Shown here piece by piece: positions 46,990 to 56,007 of a DNA stretch of 64,000 nucleotides. The notes under the pieces are model-generated. The model saw nothing but the letters and a program-made list of their open reading frames with translations. It did no database searches and was not told the DNA's origin. The translations under genes were made by a program, and so were the position numbers. Within the stretch, counting starts at the first letter, position 1; each line of letters starts with the position of its first letter. Source of the stretch: Lichenihabitans psoromatis (GTDB lineage Bacteria; Pseudomonadota; Alphaproteobacteria; Rhizobiales; Beijerinckiaceae); the NCBI RefSeq assembly GCF_004323635.1, contig NZ_CP036515.1, positions 992,001-1,056,000 on the forward strand, written 5' to 3'.

Positions 46990-47004
46990 TTTTTCAACAC
47001 AATC
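46990..47004 (-). repeat. Right terminal inverted repeat of the IS
   Basis: TTTTTCAACACAATC, the reverse complement of the left end. The 235 bases that follow, up to the gene at 47240, contain no other feature I can support. Confidence 0.85.
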
Positions 47005-47239
47005 CACCCATGCCGGACATGGCATAGGCACCCCGCACACCGACCCTCATCGAACCGTGACGTGCGACGATCGGTCCAAACGGGCTCGAAACGCCCCGCA
47101 CCCATCCCGCGACCTCGTCTCGCCCACTTCGCAACTCAACCCCAACACCCGAAGGCGCGGCAAAGTGCGCCGGCAACATTCCGTCGCGCCTTGGGCTTGT
47201 TGATTTTGCTGAGACACAAACAGCGAAATGGAGAGCGAC

Positions 47240-47569
47240 ATGCCGCAATTCGATTCGACCATCAAGCACATCAAGGATGGCGTGAAGGGGTTCACGATCG
47301 CCGCAGCGGTCAAGAACATCGAAGGCTGGGAAGCCACACTCGAGAAGGTCGAGGCGCCTGCCGCCAAGGCCATCGTCAAGGATCTCGAGAACCTGAAAAA
47401 GCACCTGCAGGCCGATCCGATCAATGGCGGGCAGGTCAAAAAGCTCGTGCTGAAACTCGGCAAGGAGACGGCAGCATTCGCGGGTAAGTCCGAGAGCAAG
47501 AACGCCGACAAAATCAAGGCGCTCGGCGAAGCGCTGAGCCATGCGGCCGAAAGCGCGCCGGACGAGTGA
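47240..47569 (+). CDS. Small helical hypothetical protein
   Basis: A 109-residue, lysine- and alanine-rich, fully helical-looking protein with no signal peptide or membrane segment and no family I recognise. The ATG at 47240 has GGAGAG at the right distance; an in-frame ATG 12 bases earlier (47228) is the alternative. Heptad-like spacing in WEATLEKVEAPAAKAIVKDL suggests a bundle or coiled coil. It stands alone next to the IS. Confidence 0.6.
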   Translation: MPQFDSTIKHIKDGVKGFTIAAAVKNIEGWEATLEKVEAPAAKAIVKDLENLKKHLQADPINGGQVKKLVLKLGKETAAFAGKSESKNADKIKALGEALSHAAESAPDE

Positions 47570-47584
47570 CATCAAGGCCTGAAC

Positions 47585-47610
47585 CCGCGACGCCCGTGAG
47601 AGCGTCGCGG
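47585..47610. terminator. Hairpin between convergent genes
   Basis: CCGCGACGC, an 8-base loop, and GCGTCGCGG form a perfect 9-pair stem in the 48-base space between two convergent stops. There is no T-run on either side, so it may act as a weak bidirectional terminator or protect the 3' ends. Confidence 0.5.
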
Positions 47611-47617
47611 ATCGGTC

Positions 47618-48517
47618 TCAGTGGTTCGGCACCGCGTAGACCTTGCCATGGTAGGGCGCTTGATCGATCTGATCGAGCGCCATCACATAGAGTGTCGTCT
47701 CGCCGGGTCCGAAGGCGAGATTGGGCATCGAGACCGATGGGACATCGATCGTCCGCAGCAGTTTGGCGTCGGCGTCGACCACGATGATCTTGCCCGGGTG
47801 GTCGAGCGAGCGCGGGCTTTGCCCGATGTAAAGCTCGCCCTTGGCGTCGATCTTGACGCCATCGGGATAGATGTGAGCTTGGCCAGGAAACAGGTCATCC
47901 AGCTTGAGGAAGACGCGCCGGCCACTGAGGCTGCCATCCTCGGCGATGTCAAAGGCCAACAACCGACTGTCCTCCGTTTCGATCAGATAGAGGATCTTGC
48001 CGTCGTTGGAGACCGCCAGGCCGTTGCCATTATGCAGGTCGGTGCCCTCACGGATGACCGCGCCGGCCGGCGTGATGTAATAAACCGACGCGTCGATGAC
48101 CGCGCCTTCGTGGCCGGATCCCGTAAAGTAGATGCCGCCCTTCCGGTCGGGTGCAAAATCGTTCGGACCGATGAAAGGACGGCCCTCGCTATCCTTGGTG
48201 TAGGGCGGCAAGGTTTTGCCGTCGGCGGAGATGCGCCCGATCGTCTGGTTATCGTAGCAGGTCACGACGAATTCGCCGGTGCTGGTGGGCAGCACCGCCG
48301 AGGGGCCACACCCGTCCTGCTTCCAGAACGTCTCGTTCGTCTTGCCATCCCATGTCGTGACGGTGTTGCGGCCATATTCCACGTAATACAGCTTGTCGTG
48401 ATACCAGATCGGCCCTTCGGGGAACCACGCATCGGGGTTGATGACTTTGACGTCTGCGGCGGACGCCGAGCCGATCAGAGACAAGGCGAGCATCAGGCCG
48501 GCGAGCGTTGTCTTCAT
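47618..48517 (-). CDS. Exported SMP-30/gluconolactonase-type beta-propeller protein
   Basis: A 299-residue protein beginning with a signal peptide (MKTTLAGLMLALSLIGSASA). The mature part is a six-bladed propeller of the SMP-30/LRE family: FPEGPIWYHDKLYYVEYG at the start, GPNDFAPDRKGGIYFTGSG and NGLAVSNDGKILYLIETED with the metal-binding Asn/Asp residues. The start at 48517 has GGAGGGA upstream; the longer frame runs into the epimerase gene. It likely hydrolyses a sugar-acid lactone in the periplasm. An epimerase/dehydrogenase gene lies just upstream on the same strand. Confidence 0.85.
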   Translation of the reverse strand: MKTTLAGLMLALSLIGSASAADVKVINPDAWFPEGPIWYHDKLYYVEYGRNTVTTWDGKTNETFWKQDGCGPSAVLPTSTGEFVVTCYDNQTIGRISADGKTLPPYTKDSEGRPFIGPNDFAPDRKGGIYFTGSGHEGAVIDASVYYITPAGAVIREGTDLHNGNGLAVSNDGKILYLIETEDSRLLAFDIAEDGSLSGRRVFLKLDDLFPGQAHIYPDGVKIDAKGELYIGQSPRSLDHPGKIIVVDADAKLLRTIDVPSVSMPNLAFGPGETTLYVMALDQIDQAPYHGKVYAVPNH

Positions 48518-48605
48518 GGGGCATCCCTCCGCGAACGGGGCGCAACGGGCACGCACGCCTTCCGTCGCCATGTCGATGCAAGGACAACGCCAGAGGCGTC
48601 CTCGC

Positions 48606-49655
48606 TTAAACGACCGAGCTGGAGAGACCCGCCCGCTCGTCGGCGACGATCCAGTCCATATAGGCGTGGAAGGCCTCGCGCATCGGGCGTGGGCGCCAGC
48701 CCGTGTCGGCCACGATGCGGCTGATGTCGTAGGCGCCCCACATGCCATCGCGGGAGGGCGAATCCTGCAGGATGTCGGCATCGGCCGGAGCCGTGACTTC
48801 GGCCCGAACAGCCGGCACCTTCTCGGCCGCCCAGCCAATCATATCGCCGATCGTCACGGTTCGCCCGAGCGCGATGTTATAGACCGCGTGGGTCAGGCTT
48901 TCTGCATCGAGCAGCGCAATGATACCATGCGCGACATCTTCGGCGTGGAGATAATCGCCGACGCCATCGAGCGTGTTGGTGCGAATCGGGCCGGGGCGAT
49001 CGAGCGCCAGATGCGCGATGCGGTTCGGCAGGTGACGGAAATCTCGGCTCGCCGTGGTCCGGTCCATGGTGCCGTAGACCGAGGACAAGCGCACCGACAC
49101 GGTCGAGAGGCCGAACAACACGCCGAACCGCTCGGCCACGAGTTCGGCCGCCTGCTTCGAGATGCCGTAGAGCCGCTTCGGCGCGACATAGCCATCCTCA
49201 GGCAGTGGCGCGCCGGCCGTATCCGGGCCATGGTGCCGATAGACCGCCCCTGACGAGACATAGACGAAACGCGTCATGCCGGGCTGCTGCCGGGCCCAGT
49301 CGAGCAGATGGACCGTACCCATCAGGTTGACGTTCATGATCTCGACCGGCATTACGGCCTCGGGCTCGCGCGCCGCCTCGGCGACGCTGCCGCGCGAGAT
49401 CGGCGTGATGGTCGCGCCATGCACCACGACGGTGATGCCGTGCGGTGCAAGAGCCGCGTGCCATGTGGACGGATCGGTCACGTCGCCGATTACTACCGAC
49501 AATCGATCTGCCACGGGAGCGAAATAGGCTCGCGCGGCAACATCGAGGGGGGCTCGATCGAGGATGACGGCTCGGCGGGTCGGGTCGGCGTCGAGCCACA
49601 CCCGCGCCAGCACACTCATGGCGAAGCCGGTCGCGCCGGTGATCAGAAGCGTCAT
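48606..49655 (-). CDS. NAD-dependent epimerase/dehydratase-family protein (extended SDR)
   Basis: A 349-residue extended short-chain dehydrogenase. The Rossmann motif is LLITGATGFAMSVLARV, the catalytic pair is in LYGISKQAAE (YxxxK) after VYVSSGAVYR, and a C-terminal substrate lobe follows. Sugar-acid or erythronate-type dehydrogenases look similar, and the gluconolactonase-like gene downstream (88 bases) would fit such a path. It is divergent from the SDR operon at 49743. Confidence 0.85.
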   Translation of the reverse strand: MTLLITGATGFAMSVLARVWLDADPTRRAVILDRAPLDVAARAYFAPVADRLSVVIGDVTDPSTWHAALAPHGITVVVHGATITPISRGSVAEAAREPEAVMPVEIMNVNLMGTVHLLDWARQQPGMTRFVYVSSGAVYRHHGPDTAGAPLPEDGYVAPKRLYGISKQAAELVAERFGVLFGLSTVSVRLSSVYGTMDRTTASRDFRHLPNRIAHLALDRPGPIRTNTLDGVGDYLHAEDVAHGIIALLDAESLTHAVYNIALGRTVTIGDMIGWAAEKVPAVRAEVTAPADADILQDSPSRDGMWGAYDISRIVADTGWRPRPMREAFHAYMDWIVADERAGLSSSVV

Positions 49656-49742
49656 GGGAGCGGCCCTTTGTCGTAAATCGCGTGACGATCGCGCCGGCTG
49701 CGCCTAACAGGGATCGATCGTCCCCAACACACCCGGCTCCTC

Positions 49743-50516
49743 ATGATCGTTCTGACCGACAAGACCGCGATTGTCACCGGGTCGAGTTCCGGCATCGGAC
49801 GCGCCATCGCGCTGCGCTTCGCCGCCGCCGGCGCGCGTCTCGTACTGGCCGACCTGACCGAAGCAGCGTTGGACGGCGGCGCGACCACCAGCGCGCTCAT
49901 CGCCGAAGCCGGCGGCACCGCGTTGTTCTACCGAACGGACGTCGCGGTCTGGGCCGAGGTCGATGCGCTCGTCGGCAAGGCTGTGGCCGACTTCGGCCGG
50001 CTCGACGTGATGGTCAATAATGCCGCGACCTATTCGGGCACGGCACTGCTCGACACGTCCGAAGCGCAATGGGCCAAAGTGCTGGGCGTCAACCTCACCG
50101 GCCTGTTCCATGGCTGCAAGCGCGCCGTGCAGCAGATGATCGGCCAAGAGCCGCGCGCCGAGGTTCGCGGGCGCATCATCAATCTCGGATCGCAGCAGGG
50201 CATCGTCACGGCGCCGCGCGATTGCGCCTATGGGGTCAGCAAGGCAGGTGCCATCTACCTGACCAAACAGATCGCAGTCGATTATGCAGCCGACCTCATC
50301 GTGTGCAACACGCTGTCGCCCGGCAAGATCGAGACGGGCGCGCCCGGCCTGCCGACCGATCCGGCCTTGCTCGACAACGCCCGCCGACGCACGCCGTGGC
50401 CGCGCCTTGGCCGCCCGGACGACATCGCCAATGCGGCGCTGTTTCTCGCCAGCGACCTGTCGACCTATATGACGGGCAGCAATCTCGTGGTCGACGGCGG
50501 ATGGCTCGCCCGATGA
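49743..50516 (+). CDS. Classical short-chain dehydrogenase/reductase (SDR)
   Basis: A 257-residue NAD(P)-dependent oxidoreductase. It has [13 protein letters not shown] (cofactor), NNAATYSGT, and the catalytic tyrosine and lysine in [13 protein letters not shown]. It ends with [15 protein letters not shown]. First gene of a plus-strand operon of SDR, SDR, amidohydrolase and SDR; its stop overlaps the next start as ATGA. Substrate unknown. Confidence 0.9.
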   Translation: MIVLTDKTAIVTGSSSGIGRAIALRFAAAGARLVLADLTEAALDGGATTSALIAEAGGTALFYRTDVAVWAEVDALVGKAVADFGRLDVMVNNAATYSGTALLDTSEAQWAKVLGVNLTGLFHGCKRAVQQMIGQEPRAEVRGRIINLGSQQGIVTAPRDCAYGVSKAGAIYLTKQIAVDYAADLIVCNTLSPGKIETGAPGLPTDPALLDNARRRTPWPRLGRPDDIANAALFLASDLSTYMTGSNLVVDGGWLAR

Positions 50517-51283
50517 GCGCCGTCGACACCGCCAAGCGGCTCGTGGATCGCCGCATCCTGGTCAGTGGAGCCGCCAGCGGCATCGGCGCGGCGCTGGTCC
50601 ATCGCCTCGTGGCGGAAGGCGCGCGGGTCGTCGCGGCCGATCTCGATCGGACGCGGGTCGCCGAACTCGCCGCGACATGCCCGCCAGGCCGGGTGCTGCC
50701 GGTCGCCTGCGACGTCACCGATGCGGCCGCAGGCCAGGCGGCTGTCGCGGTCGCGATGTCGCACTGGGGCGGGCTCGACGGCTTCGTGCATAATGCGGCG
50801 GCGCGCTCGGTCGACGGCACGGTGGTGACGCTCGATGCGGCCGACTGGCGCGCCGAAATGGCCGTGACGCTGGATGGCGCCTTTCTGATGAGCAAGGCGG
50901 TGGTGCCGGCGCTTGTGCAAGCGGGCGGCGGGTCGATCGTGCTGATCGCCTCGCAACTCGGTCACGTCGCGGTCGGTCAGGCCGTTGCCTATTGCGTCGC
51001 CAAAGCGGGCCTCATTCATCTGGCGAAACTGATGGCGGTCGATCACGCCGGCGACAACATCCGCGTCAACAGCCTGTCGCCGGGCGCGGTCGGTACCGCC
51101 CGCCTGCTGCAACGCTGGCCCGACCTCGCTGCGGCCGATGCGGGCCTCGGGCCGGCGCATCTGCTCGGGCGTATCGGCCGGCCTGACGAGATCGCGGCCG
51201 CGATCGCGTTTCTGCTCTCGGACGATGCGGGCTTCGTGACCGGAACGGATCTGTTGGTCGACGGCGGATATACGACGCGATGA
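50513..51283 (+). CDS. Classical short-chain dehydrogenase/reductase (SDR)
   Basis: A 256-residue SDR. The start at 50513 is fixed by the ATGA overlap with the previous gene. Cofactor motif [26 protein letters not shown], catalytic [14 protein letters not shown] (Tyr and Lys present), and [15 protein letters not shown] at the end. Coupled by ATGA to the amidohydrolase. Two SDRs in tandem suggest successive or stereo-complementary oxidations of one substrate. Confidence 0.9.
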   Translation: MSAVDTAKRLVDRRILVSGAASGIGAALVHRLVAEGARVVAADLDRTRVAELAATCPPGRVLPVACDVTDAAAGQAAVAVAMSHWGGLDGFVHNAAARSVDGTVVTLDAADWRAEMAVTLDGAFLMSKAVVPALVQAGGGSIVLIASQLGHVAVGQAVAYCVAKAGLIHLAKLMAVDHAGDNIRVNSLSPGAVGTARLLQRWPDLAAADAGLGPAHLLGRIGRPDEIAAAIAFLLSDDAGFVTGTDLLVDGGYTTR

Positions 51284-52635
51284 CGGCACCGAGCCAGCAC
51301 CCGTTCGACCTCGTGCTGCGCGGCGGTACTGTCGTCGAGGCGACCGGTCGGGCCAGAGTCGATCTGGCGATCCGCGACGGACGGATCGCGGCGCAGCTCC
51401 GGCCGGGGGAACCCGCCGAAGCAACGATGATGCTGGATATGAGCGGGCGGCTTTTGCTGCCGGGGCTTGTCGACGCGCATGCCCATCTGCGTGAGCCGGG
51501 GTTGACCCATAAGGAGGATTTCGCCTCCGGCACCCAGGCCGCAGCCGCCGGCGGCGTTACGACCATCCTCGACATGCCGACCGACGAGCCCTGGACCGAC
51601 ACGCCGGAGTTGCTTCGCGCCAAAATGGCGATGACGATGGGACGCCTGCATGTCGATGTGGGATTTCAGGTCGCGATGCGGCGCGACACCACGGATTGCC
51701 GTGCGTTGCGGGATGCCGGAGCCGTATCGTTCGAGGTGTTCACCGCCGATGTGCCAGCGATCTACCGCCATGACACGATCGACGCCCTTGCGGCGGCGGT
51801 CGGCCGCATCGCCGCGGTCGACGGGCTGATCGGCCTATCGCCCGGCGATCAATCCTTGATCGACGCCGCCAATCGGGACCCGACGGGCAGCATCGCGGCC
51901 TATCTGGCTAGCCGCCCGCCCCTGGCCGAAGCCAACGGCATCGCGCGCGCCATCCTGGTGGCGGCCGATCGCGGCGGTCGGGTCCACATCCGACAGAGCA
52001 ATTCGGCCCTCGGTCTCGACACGTGGCAGCGCATGCGCGACTTGGCCGACGTCACCATCGAGACGACCGTGCAATGCCTGCTGCTGACGGCCGAGCGCTA
52101 TACCGACCTCGGAGCCGCCATCAAGGCGTCGCCACCGTTCCGAACCGACGCCGGTCGCCTCGCTCTGCTGGCGGCGGTCCGCGACGGCACAGTCGATATC
52201 GTCGCGACCGATCACGCCCCTCATACGCCTGCCGAAAAAGCCGCTCCGGTCGCGCATTTTGCCGATATACCGGGCGGCCTGCCCGGGCTGCAGACGCTTC
52301 TGCCCTGCATGCTGCATCTCGTCGGGCGTGGCGATCTCACGCTCGGCGATGTCGTTCGGGTCTGCGCCACTAATCCTGCTGTCCGGTTCGGCCTTCTCGG
52401 GCGCAAGGGCGCGCTGACGGTCGGCCATGACGCCGACATTCTGGTGCTCGATCCCGCCATCACGAGCACCATCAGGAACGAGGATCAACGATCCAAAGCC
52501 GGACCGACCCCATTCGCGGGCTTGACGTTTCCATTCCGGCTCGACCGCGTCTTGCTGCGCGGCCGAAGCATTTTCACCCATGACGGCGTGTCGACCTCGG
52601 CGACCGGCCTCGTGCAACGACCCAACAGCGGCTGA
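51280..52635 (+). CDS. Dihydroorotase/hydantoinase-like amidohydrolase lacking several metal ligands
   Basis: A 451-residue amidohydrolase-superfamily protein. It keeps HAHLREPG (H67, H69), [16 protein letters not shown] and the late aspartate in [13 protein letters not shown] (D311). The usual carboxylated lysine is replaced by E152 (SFEVFTADV), the HAE histidine is missing (the matching segment reads GLSPGDQS), and the HxxHxS histidine is Q239 (VHIRQSNS). It may use one metal, or have another function such as a scaffold for a partner. It is the third gene of the SDR operon. The two hydantoinases of the window keep all ligands. Confidence 0.85.
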   Translation: MTAPSQHPFDLVLRGGTVVEATGRARVDLAIRDGRIAAQLRPGEPAEATMMLDMSGRLLLPGLVDAHAHLREPGLTHKEDFASGTQAAAAGGVTTILDMPTDEPWTDTPELLRAKMAMTMGRLHVDVGFQVAMRRDTTDCRALRDAGAVSFEVFTADVPAIYRHDTIDALAAAVGRIAAVDGLIGLSPGDQSLIDAANRDPTGSIAAYLASRPPLAEANGIARAILVAADRGGRVHIRQSNSALGLDTWQRMRDLADVTIETTVQCLLLTAERYTDLGAAIKASPPFRTDAGRLALLAAVRDGTVDIVATDHAPHTPAEKAAPVAHFADIPGGLPGLQTLLPCMLHLVGRGDLTLGDVVRVCATNPAVRFGLLGRKGALTVGHDADILVLDPAITSTIRNEDQRSKAGPTPFAGLTFPFRLDRVLLRGRSIFTHDGVSTSATGLVQRPNSG

Positions 52636-52663
52636 CGCCGCTTTCACAAAAGGATTTCGGCTC

Positions 52664-53449
52664 ATGGATCTCGGATTGTCGGACAAGCGCGTTCTCGTGC
52701 TGGGCGCCAGCAAGGGGCTCGGCCAAGCCATCGCGCTCGCCATGGTGGCCGAAGGCGCAACCGTCATGGCGGCGGCCCGTTCGGTCGAGCGGATCGAGGC
52801 TTGGCGCGCGGCGCTGCCCCCGGATGCAGCGGCCCGCGTAAGCGTCCATGAGGTTGACTTGGCCGAGATGGCCAGCGTCGATCGCCTGGTCGACGCGGTG
52901 CTGGCCGCGGGTGGCGCCGACGTGCTCATCAACAATGGCGGCGGACCGGCCCCGGGCGGCGTGGTCGGCACACCGACAGACGCGTGGAACAAGGGGTTTG
53001 CCAGCATGGCGGCGTCGTTGTTCCACCTGACCGACCGGCTCATCACGCCGATGATCGAAAAGCGGTGGGGCCGCATCGTCACGATCGGCTCGTCCGGCAT
53101 CGAGCAGCCGATCCCCAACCTCGCGATCTCCAACGCGATTCGCGCCAGCGTCGCCGGTTGGTCGAAAAGCCTCGCGAACGAGGTCGCCGAGCATGGCATC
53201 ACGGTCAATATGGTGCTGCCCGGCCGCGTCGCGACCGAGCGGGTCGATAGCCTCGACCAGAACCGCGCCAGCAAGACCAATCAATCCATCGACGCCGTGC
53301 GGCAGCAATCGCGCGCCGAGATCCCGGCCAAGCGCTACGGGACGCCGGAGGAATTTGCGGCCGTCGTGACGTTCCTGGCCGGCACACCCGCCTCCTACGT
53401 GACCGGCAGCATGATCCGCGTCGATGGTGGCGCCATCCGCAGTATCTGA
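52664..53449 (+). CDS. SDR-family protein with non-canonical catalytic motif
   Basis: A 261-residue SDR with VLVLGASKGLGQAIALAMVA (cofactor site), INNGGGPAPGG and a C-terminal VTGSMIRVDGGAIRSI. Where the YxxxK motif should be, it reads PIPNLAISNAIRAS, with Ser and Arg at the Tyr and Lys positions. An SDR subgroup with this sequence (NLALSNxLR) is known, but its reactions are poorly described. AAAAGGA precedes the ATG at 52664. It follows the amidohydrolase by 28 bases. Confidence 0.85.
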   Translation: MDLGLSDKRVLVLGASKGLGQAIALAMVAEGATVMAAARSVERIEAWRAALPPDAAARVSVHEVDLAEMASVDRLVDAVLAAGGADVLINNGGGPAPGGVVGTPTDAWNKGFASMAASLFHLTDRLITPMIEKRWGRIVTIGSSGIEQPIPNLAISNAIRASVAGWSKSLANEVAEHGITVNMVLPGRVATERVDSLDQNRASKTNQSIDAVRQQSRAEIPAKRYGTPEEFAAVVTFLAGTPASYVTGSMIRVDGGAIRSI

Positions 53450-53470
53450 CGCAACCGCAGCGACCGGGCT

Positions 53471-54397
53471 TCAGTCTTCAGGCGGCCCGGCACGCTCTGC
53501 GATCAGCCGGTACTCCGCCGGGCGGCGATAGCGAGCAAAGTCGAAATTGACGCGTCGGCAGGCGGAGATCAGGTCGAGGTCGGCGCGATACACCACCACC
53601 TCGTCGCCGATCGACAGGGCCTGCGCGGCGATTTCGCCCGTCGGCGCGATGATGCAGGAGCCGCCGATCAGCGCCTGCCCGTCCTCGCTCCCGGCTTTCG
53701 CGGCGGCCGCGACCCAGAGCGTGTTCTGGTAGGCGCCGGCCTGCATCGGCAGGTGATTGTGGAACATGCGAAGGTGGGCGAGCGCCGGCGCCTCATCGAG
53801 CAACATCGGCGTGTTGTAGCCGATCAACGCCACCTCGGCGCCACCGAGGCACAACATCCGATAGGTTTCCGGCCAGCGCCTGTCGTTGCACAAAGCCAGA
53901 CCCACCCGTACGTCGCCGAACCGGAACACCGGAAACCCGACATTACCCGGCTCGAAGTAGCGCCGCTCGAGATGCACGGTGGTTCCGGGCTCCGGCGTCT
54001 CCTGGCCGGGCACGTGCATCTTGCGATACCGCCCGACCAGAGCCCCGTCGCGTCCGATCAGGTCCATCGTGTTGAAGCGCCGCACGCGGCCATTCTCGAC
54101 CACGCGTTCCGCATAGCCGAGTGCGAAACCGACGCTGAGCCGCCGCGCCGCATCATAAAGCGGCTGGGTCTCTGGCCCGGGACAGGACGTCTCGTAAAAC
54201 GCCTCGATCTCATCGTCGTCGAGCATCCATCGCGGAAAGAAAGTGGTGAGGGCCAATTCGGGAAACACCGCGAGGTCCGCACCAGCAGCGGCGGCCTGCT
54301 CCAACAGATGTACCAACCGCCCCACCGTTTCGGCGCGCGAAGCGGCGCGCTGCACCGGCCCGGTCTGACAGACCGCGAGCGTTAGGCTTCGAGCCAT
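53471..54397 (-). CDS. N-carbamoyl-D-amino acid hydrolase (carbon-nitrogen hydrolase family)
   Basis: Releases ammonia and carbon dioxide from an N-carbamoyl amino acid to give the free, usually D-, amino acid. The 308-residue length and the triad positions match characterised D-carbamoylases: E47 in FPELALTTFFPRW, K126 in YRKMHVPG and C170 in ALCNDRRWPE. The FFPRW and NDRRWPE stretches are specific to this subgroup within the nitrilase superfamily. It overlaps the 3' end of the hydantoinase gene by 16 bases, so the two act in sequence: ring opening, then decarbamoylation. Confidence 0.9.
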   Translation of the reverse strand: MARSLTLAVCQTGPVQRAASRAETVGRLVHLLEQAAAAGADLAVFPELALTTFFPRWMLDDDEIEAFYETSCPGPETQPLYDAARRLSVGFALGYAERVVENGRVRRFNTMDLIGRDGALVGRYRKMHVPGQETPEPGTTVHLERRYFEPGNVGFPVFRFGDVRVGLALCNDRRWPETYRMLCLGGAEVALIGYNTPMLLDEAPALAHLRMFHNHLPMQAGAYQNTLWVAAAAKAGSEDGQALIGGSCIIAPTGEIAAQALSIGDEVVVYRADLDLISACRRVNFDFARYRRPAEYRLIAERAGPPED

Positions 54398-55812
54398 GGC
54401 GTCGTCTCCTCGATGGGGCGGCGCGCCGGATCGGCCGGAACCGCATGACGGGGCAAAAATTGCCCGGTCGGGGTCGCGTCATGCAGGATGCCGTCGCGGA
54501 TTACGAAGCGACCCCGGACCAGCACGTCGGTTGGCTTGCCGGTGAGCCATAGCCCCTCATAGGGCGTGAAATCGACCGCCGAATGCTGCGCTTCATGGCG
54601 AACCTGCCATCGCGCGTCCGGGTCCCAGAGTACCAGATCGGCATCGAGCCCGACCGCGATCCGGCCTTTCCGGTCATCGAGGCCATACAGCATCGCGGCT
54701 GCCTGCCCGGCCAAGGCGAGGTAACGCGCGAGCGTCAGGCGCCCGCTCAGCAAGCCCTCGGAGAACAGGATCGGCAATCGGGTTTCGAGCCCCGGAACGC
54801 CATTCGCGGCAGTGGTGAAGGACGGCTCGGAGGCCGGCGCGATTTTGTCGGCCATGCGATAAGGCGAATGATCGGACGACCAGAGCGCAATGTCGCCCGT
54901 CGAGAGAGCTTGCCACAGCGCGTCCTGGCTGGCGCGGGCGCGCGGAGGCGGCGAGAAGATGAAGCGGGCCGCCTCCTGCGGCGGCCCGTCGAGGTCGGCG
55001 GCGGTCGAGAGAAGATATTGCGGGCAGGTTTCCGCGATCACATCGGCCCCCCGCCCCCGGGCGCGACGCACCTCCTCGGCCGATTGCGCGCAGGAGACAT
55101 GGACGATGACGAGGCGCGCGCCGGTGATTTCGGCGAGGGTCGCGGCCCGGTGGGTCGCCTCGCGCTCGAAGGCTTCGGCATGCGCCACGGCATGGTAGCG
55201 GAACCCGGTGCGGCCGAGCGCCACCAGACGCCCAGTGGTGCGGCGAATGCCGGCATCATTCTCGGCATGGACCATCACGGTCATGCCGCGAGGACGAGCC
55301 CCATCCATGATGGCGAGCATCAGGTCGTCGGAGACCGCGAAGCCCCGATAGGTCATGAACGCTTTGACGGACGGCACGCCGCGCGCGGCCAACCGGTCCA
55401 ATTGCGCCTCGACGTCGGAGCCGGTGGCTTCGGTGAACACGCCGTGCAGGCCGTAATCGACGACGGAGCGGCCGCCCGCGCAAGCCAACGACCGATCGAG
55501 CGCCGCCAGCGTCGTCATGCCCGGTCCCGGCATGGCGAAAGGCACGATGCAGGTCGTGCCGCCGAAGGCGGCGCTGATCGAACCGGTCGAGAAGTCATCG
55601 GCGGTATCGACTCCGCCCCAAGTCGGCTGATCGAGATGGCAATGGGCGTCGATGCCGCCCGGCATCACCCACCGGCCGGCCGCCTCGATGACCCTGCGTC
55701 CCGTCAGGCCCTGGCCGAGTGCCGCGATGCGGCCGTTCGCGATGCCGATGTCGCAGTCGGCCCATCCCTCGTCGAGGGCGACGCGGCCGCCTGTGATGAC
55801 GATATCATACAT
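54382..55812 (-). CDS. D-hydantoinase/dihydropyrimidinase
   Basis: Opens 5-substituted hydantoins to N-carbamoyl amino acids. The 476-residue protein has all ligands: HCHLDQP near residue 60, Lys in SVKAFMTYRG, His in MVHAENDAG, His in LVIVHVSCA and Asp in WSSDHSPY; ETCPQYLLST is present. The start at 55812 gives MYDIVITGG, typical for the family. It precedes and overlaps the carbamoylase gene, and is divergent from the cupin-lyase fusion gene. It is paralogous to 26740-28146. Confidence 0.92.
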   Translation of the reverse strand: MYDIVITGGRVALDEGWADCDIGIANGRIAALGQGLTGRRVIEAAGRWVMPGGIDAHCHLDQPTWGGVDTADDFSTGSISAAFGGTTCIVPFAMPGPGMTTLAALDRSLACAGGRSVVDYGLHGVFTEATGSDVEAQLDRLAARGVPSVKAFMTYRGFAVSDDLMLAIMDGARPRGMTVMVHAENDAGIRRTTGRLVALGRTGFRYHAVAHAEAFEREATHRAATLAEITGARLVIVHVSCAQSAEEVRRARGRGADVIAETCPQYLLSTAADLDGPPQEAARFIFSPPPRARASQDALWQALSTGDIALWSSDHSPYRMADKIAPASEPSFTTAANGVPGLETRLPILFSEGLLSGRLTLARYLALAGQAAAMLYGLDDRKGRIAVGLDADLVLWDPDARWQVRHEAQHSAVDFTPYEGLWLTGKPTDVLVRGRFVIRDGILHDATPTGQFLPRHAVPADPARRPIEETTPWLEA

Positions 55813-56007
55813 GGCGATCAGCCGGTGGCGTGGCGATGAAGCACCAGCTTTCGTGCTGGGGGACGACGACGAACGCGAAACCCGCAATCTCACAAGCGGC
55901 TCCGGCGCGATCGATGATGATTCGAGGCTCGGTCAGCAAACGGTCTCCTGGCGTTAAGGCCGGACAGGTCTTAGGCTCGGCATGACAGGCGTCCCTCCGG
56001 AGACCGC

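Larger units (their letters stand above)
45479..47004 (+). mobile_element. Complete insertion sequence, IS1182-type, 1526 bp
   Basis: One transposase gene (45558-46928) framed by 15-base perfect terminal inverted repeats, GATTGTGTTGAAAAA at 45479-45493 and its complement at 46990-47004. The element appears intact. I found no convincing target-site duplication: flanks are TTCGACC on the left and CACCCAT on the right. It lies 115 bases beyond the duplicated ATPase fragment. Confidence 0.85.

Noticed and set aside
45479..47004. Target-site duplication for the insertion sequence
   Set aside because: Only ACC-type chance matches occur at the flanks; no convincing direct repeat of 4 bases or more was found.
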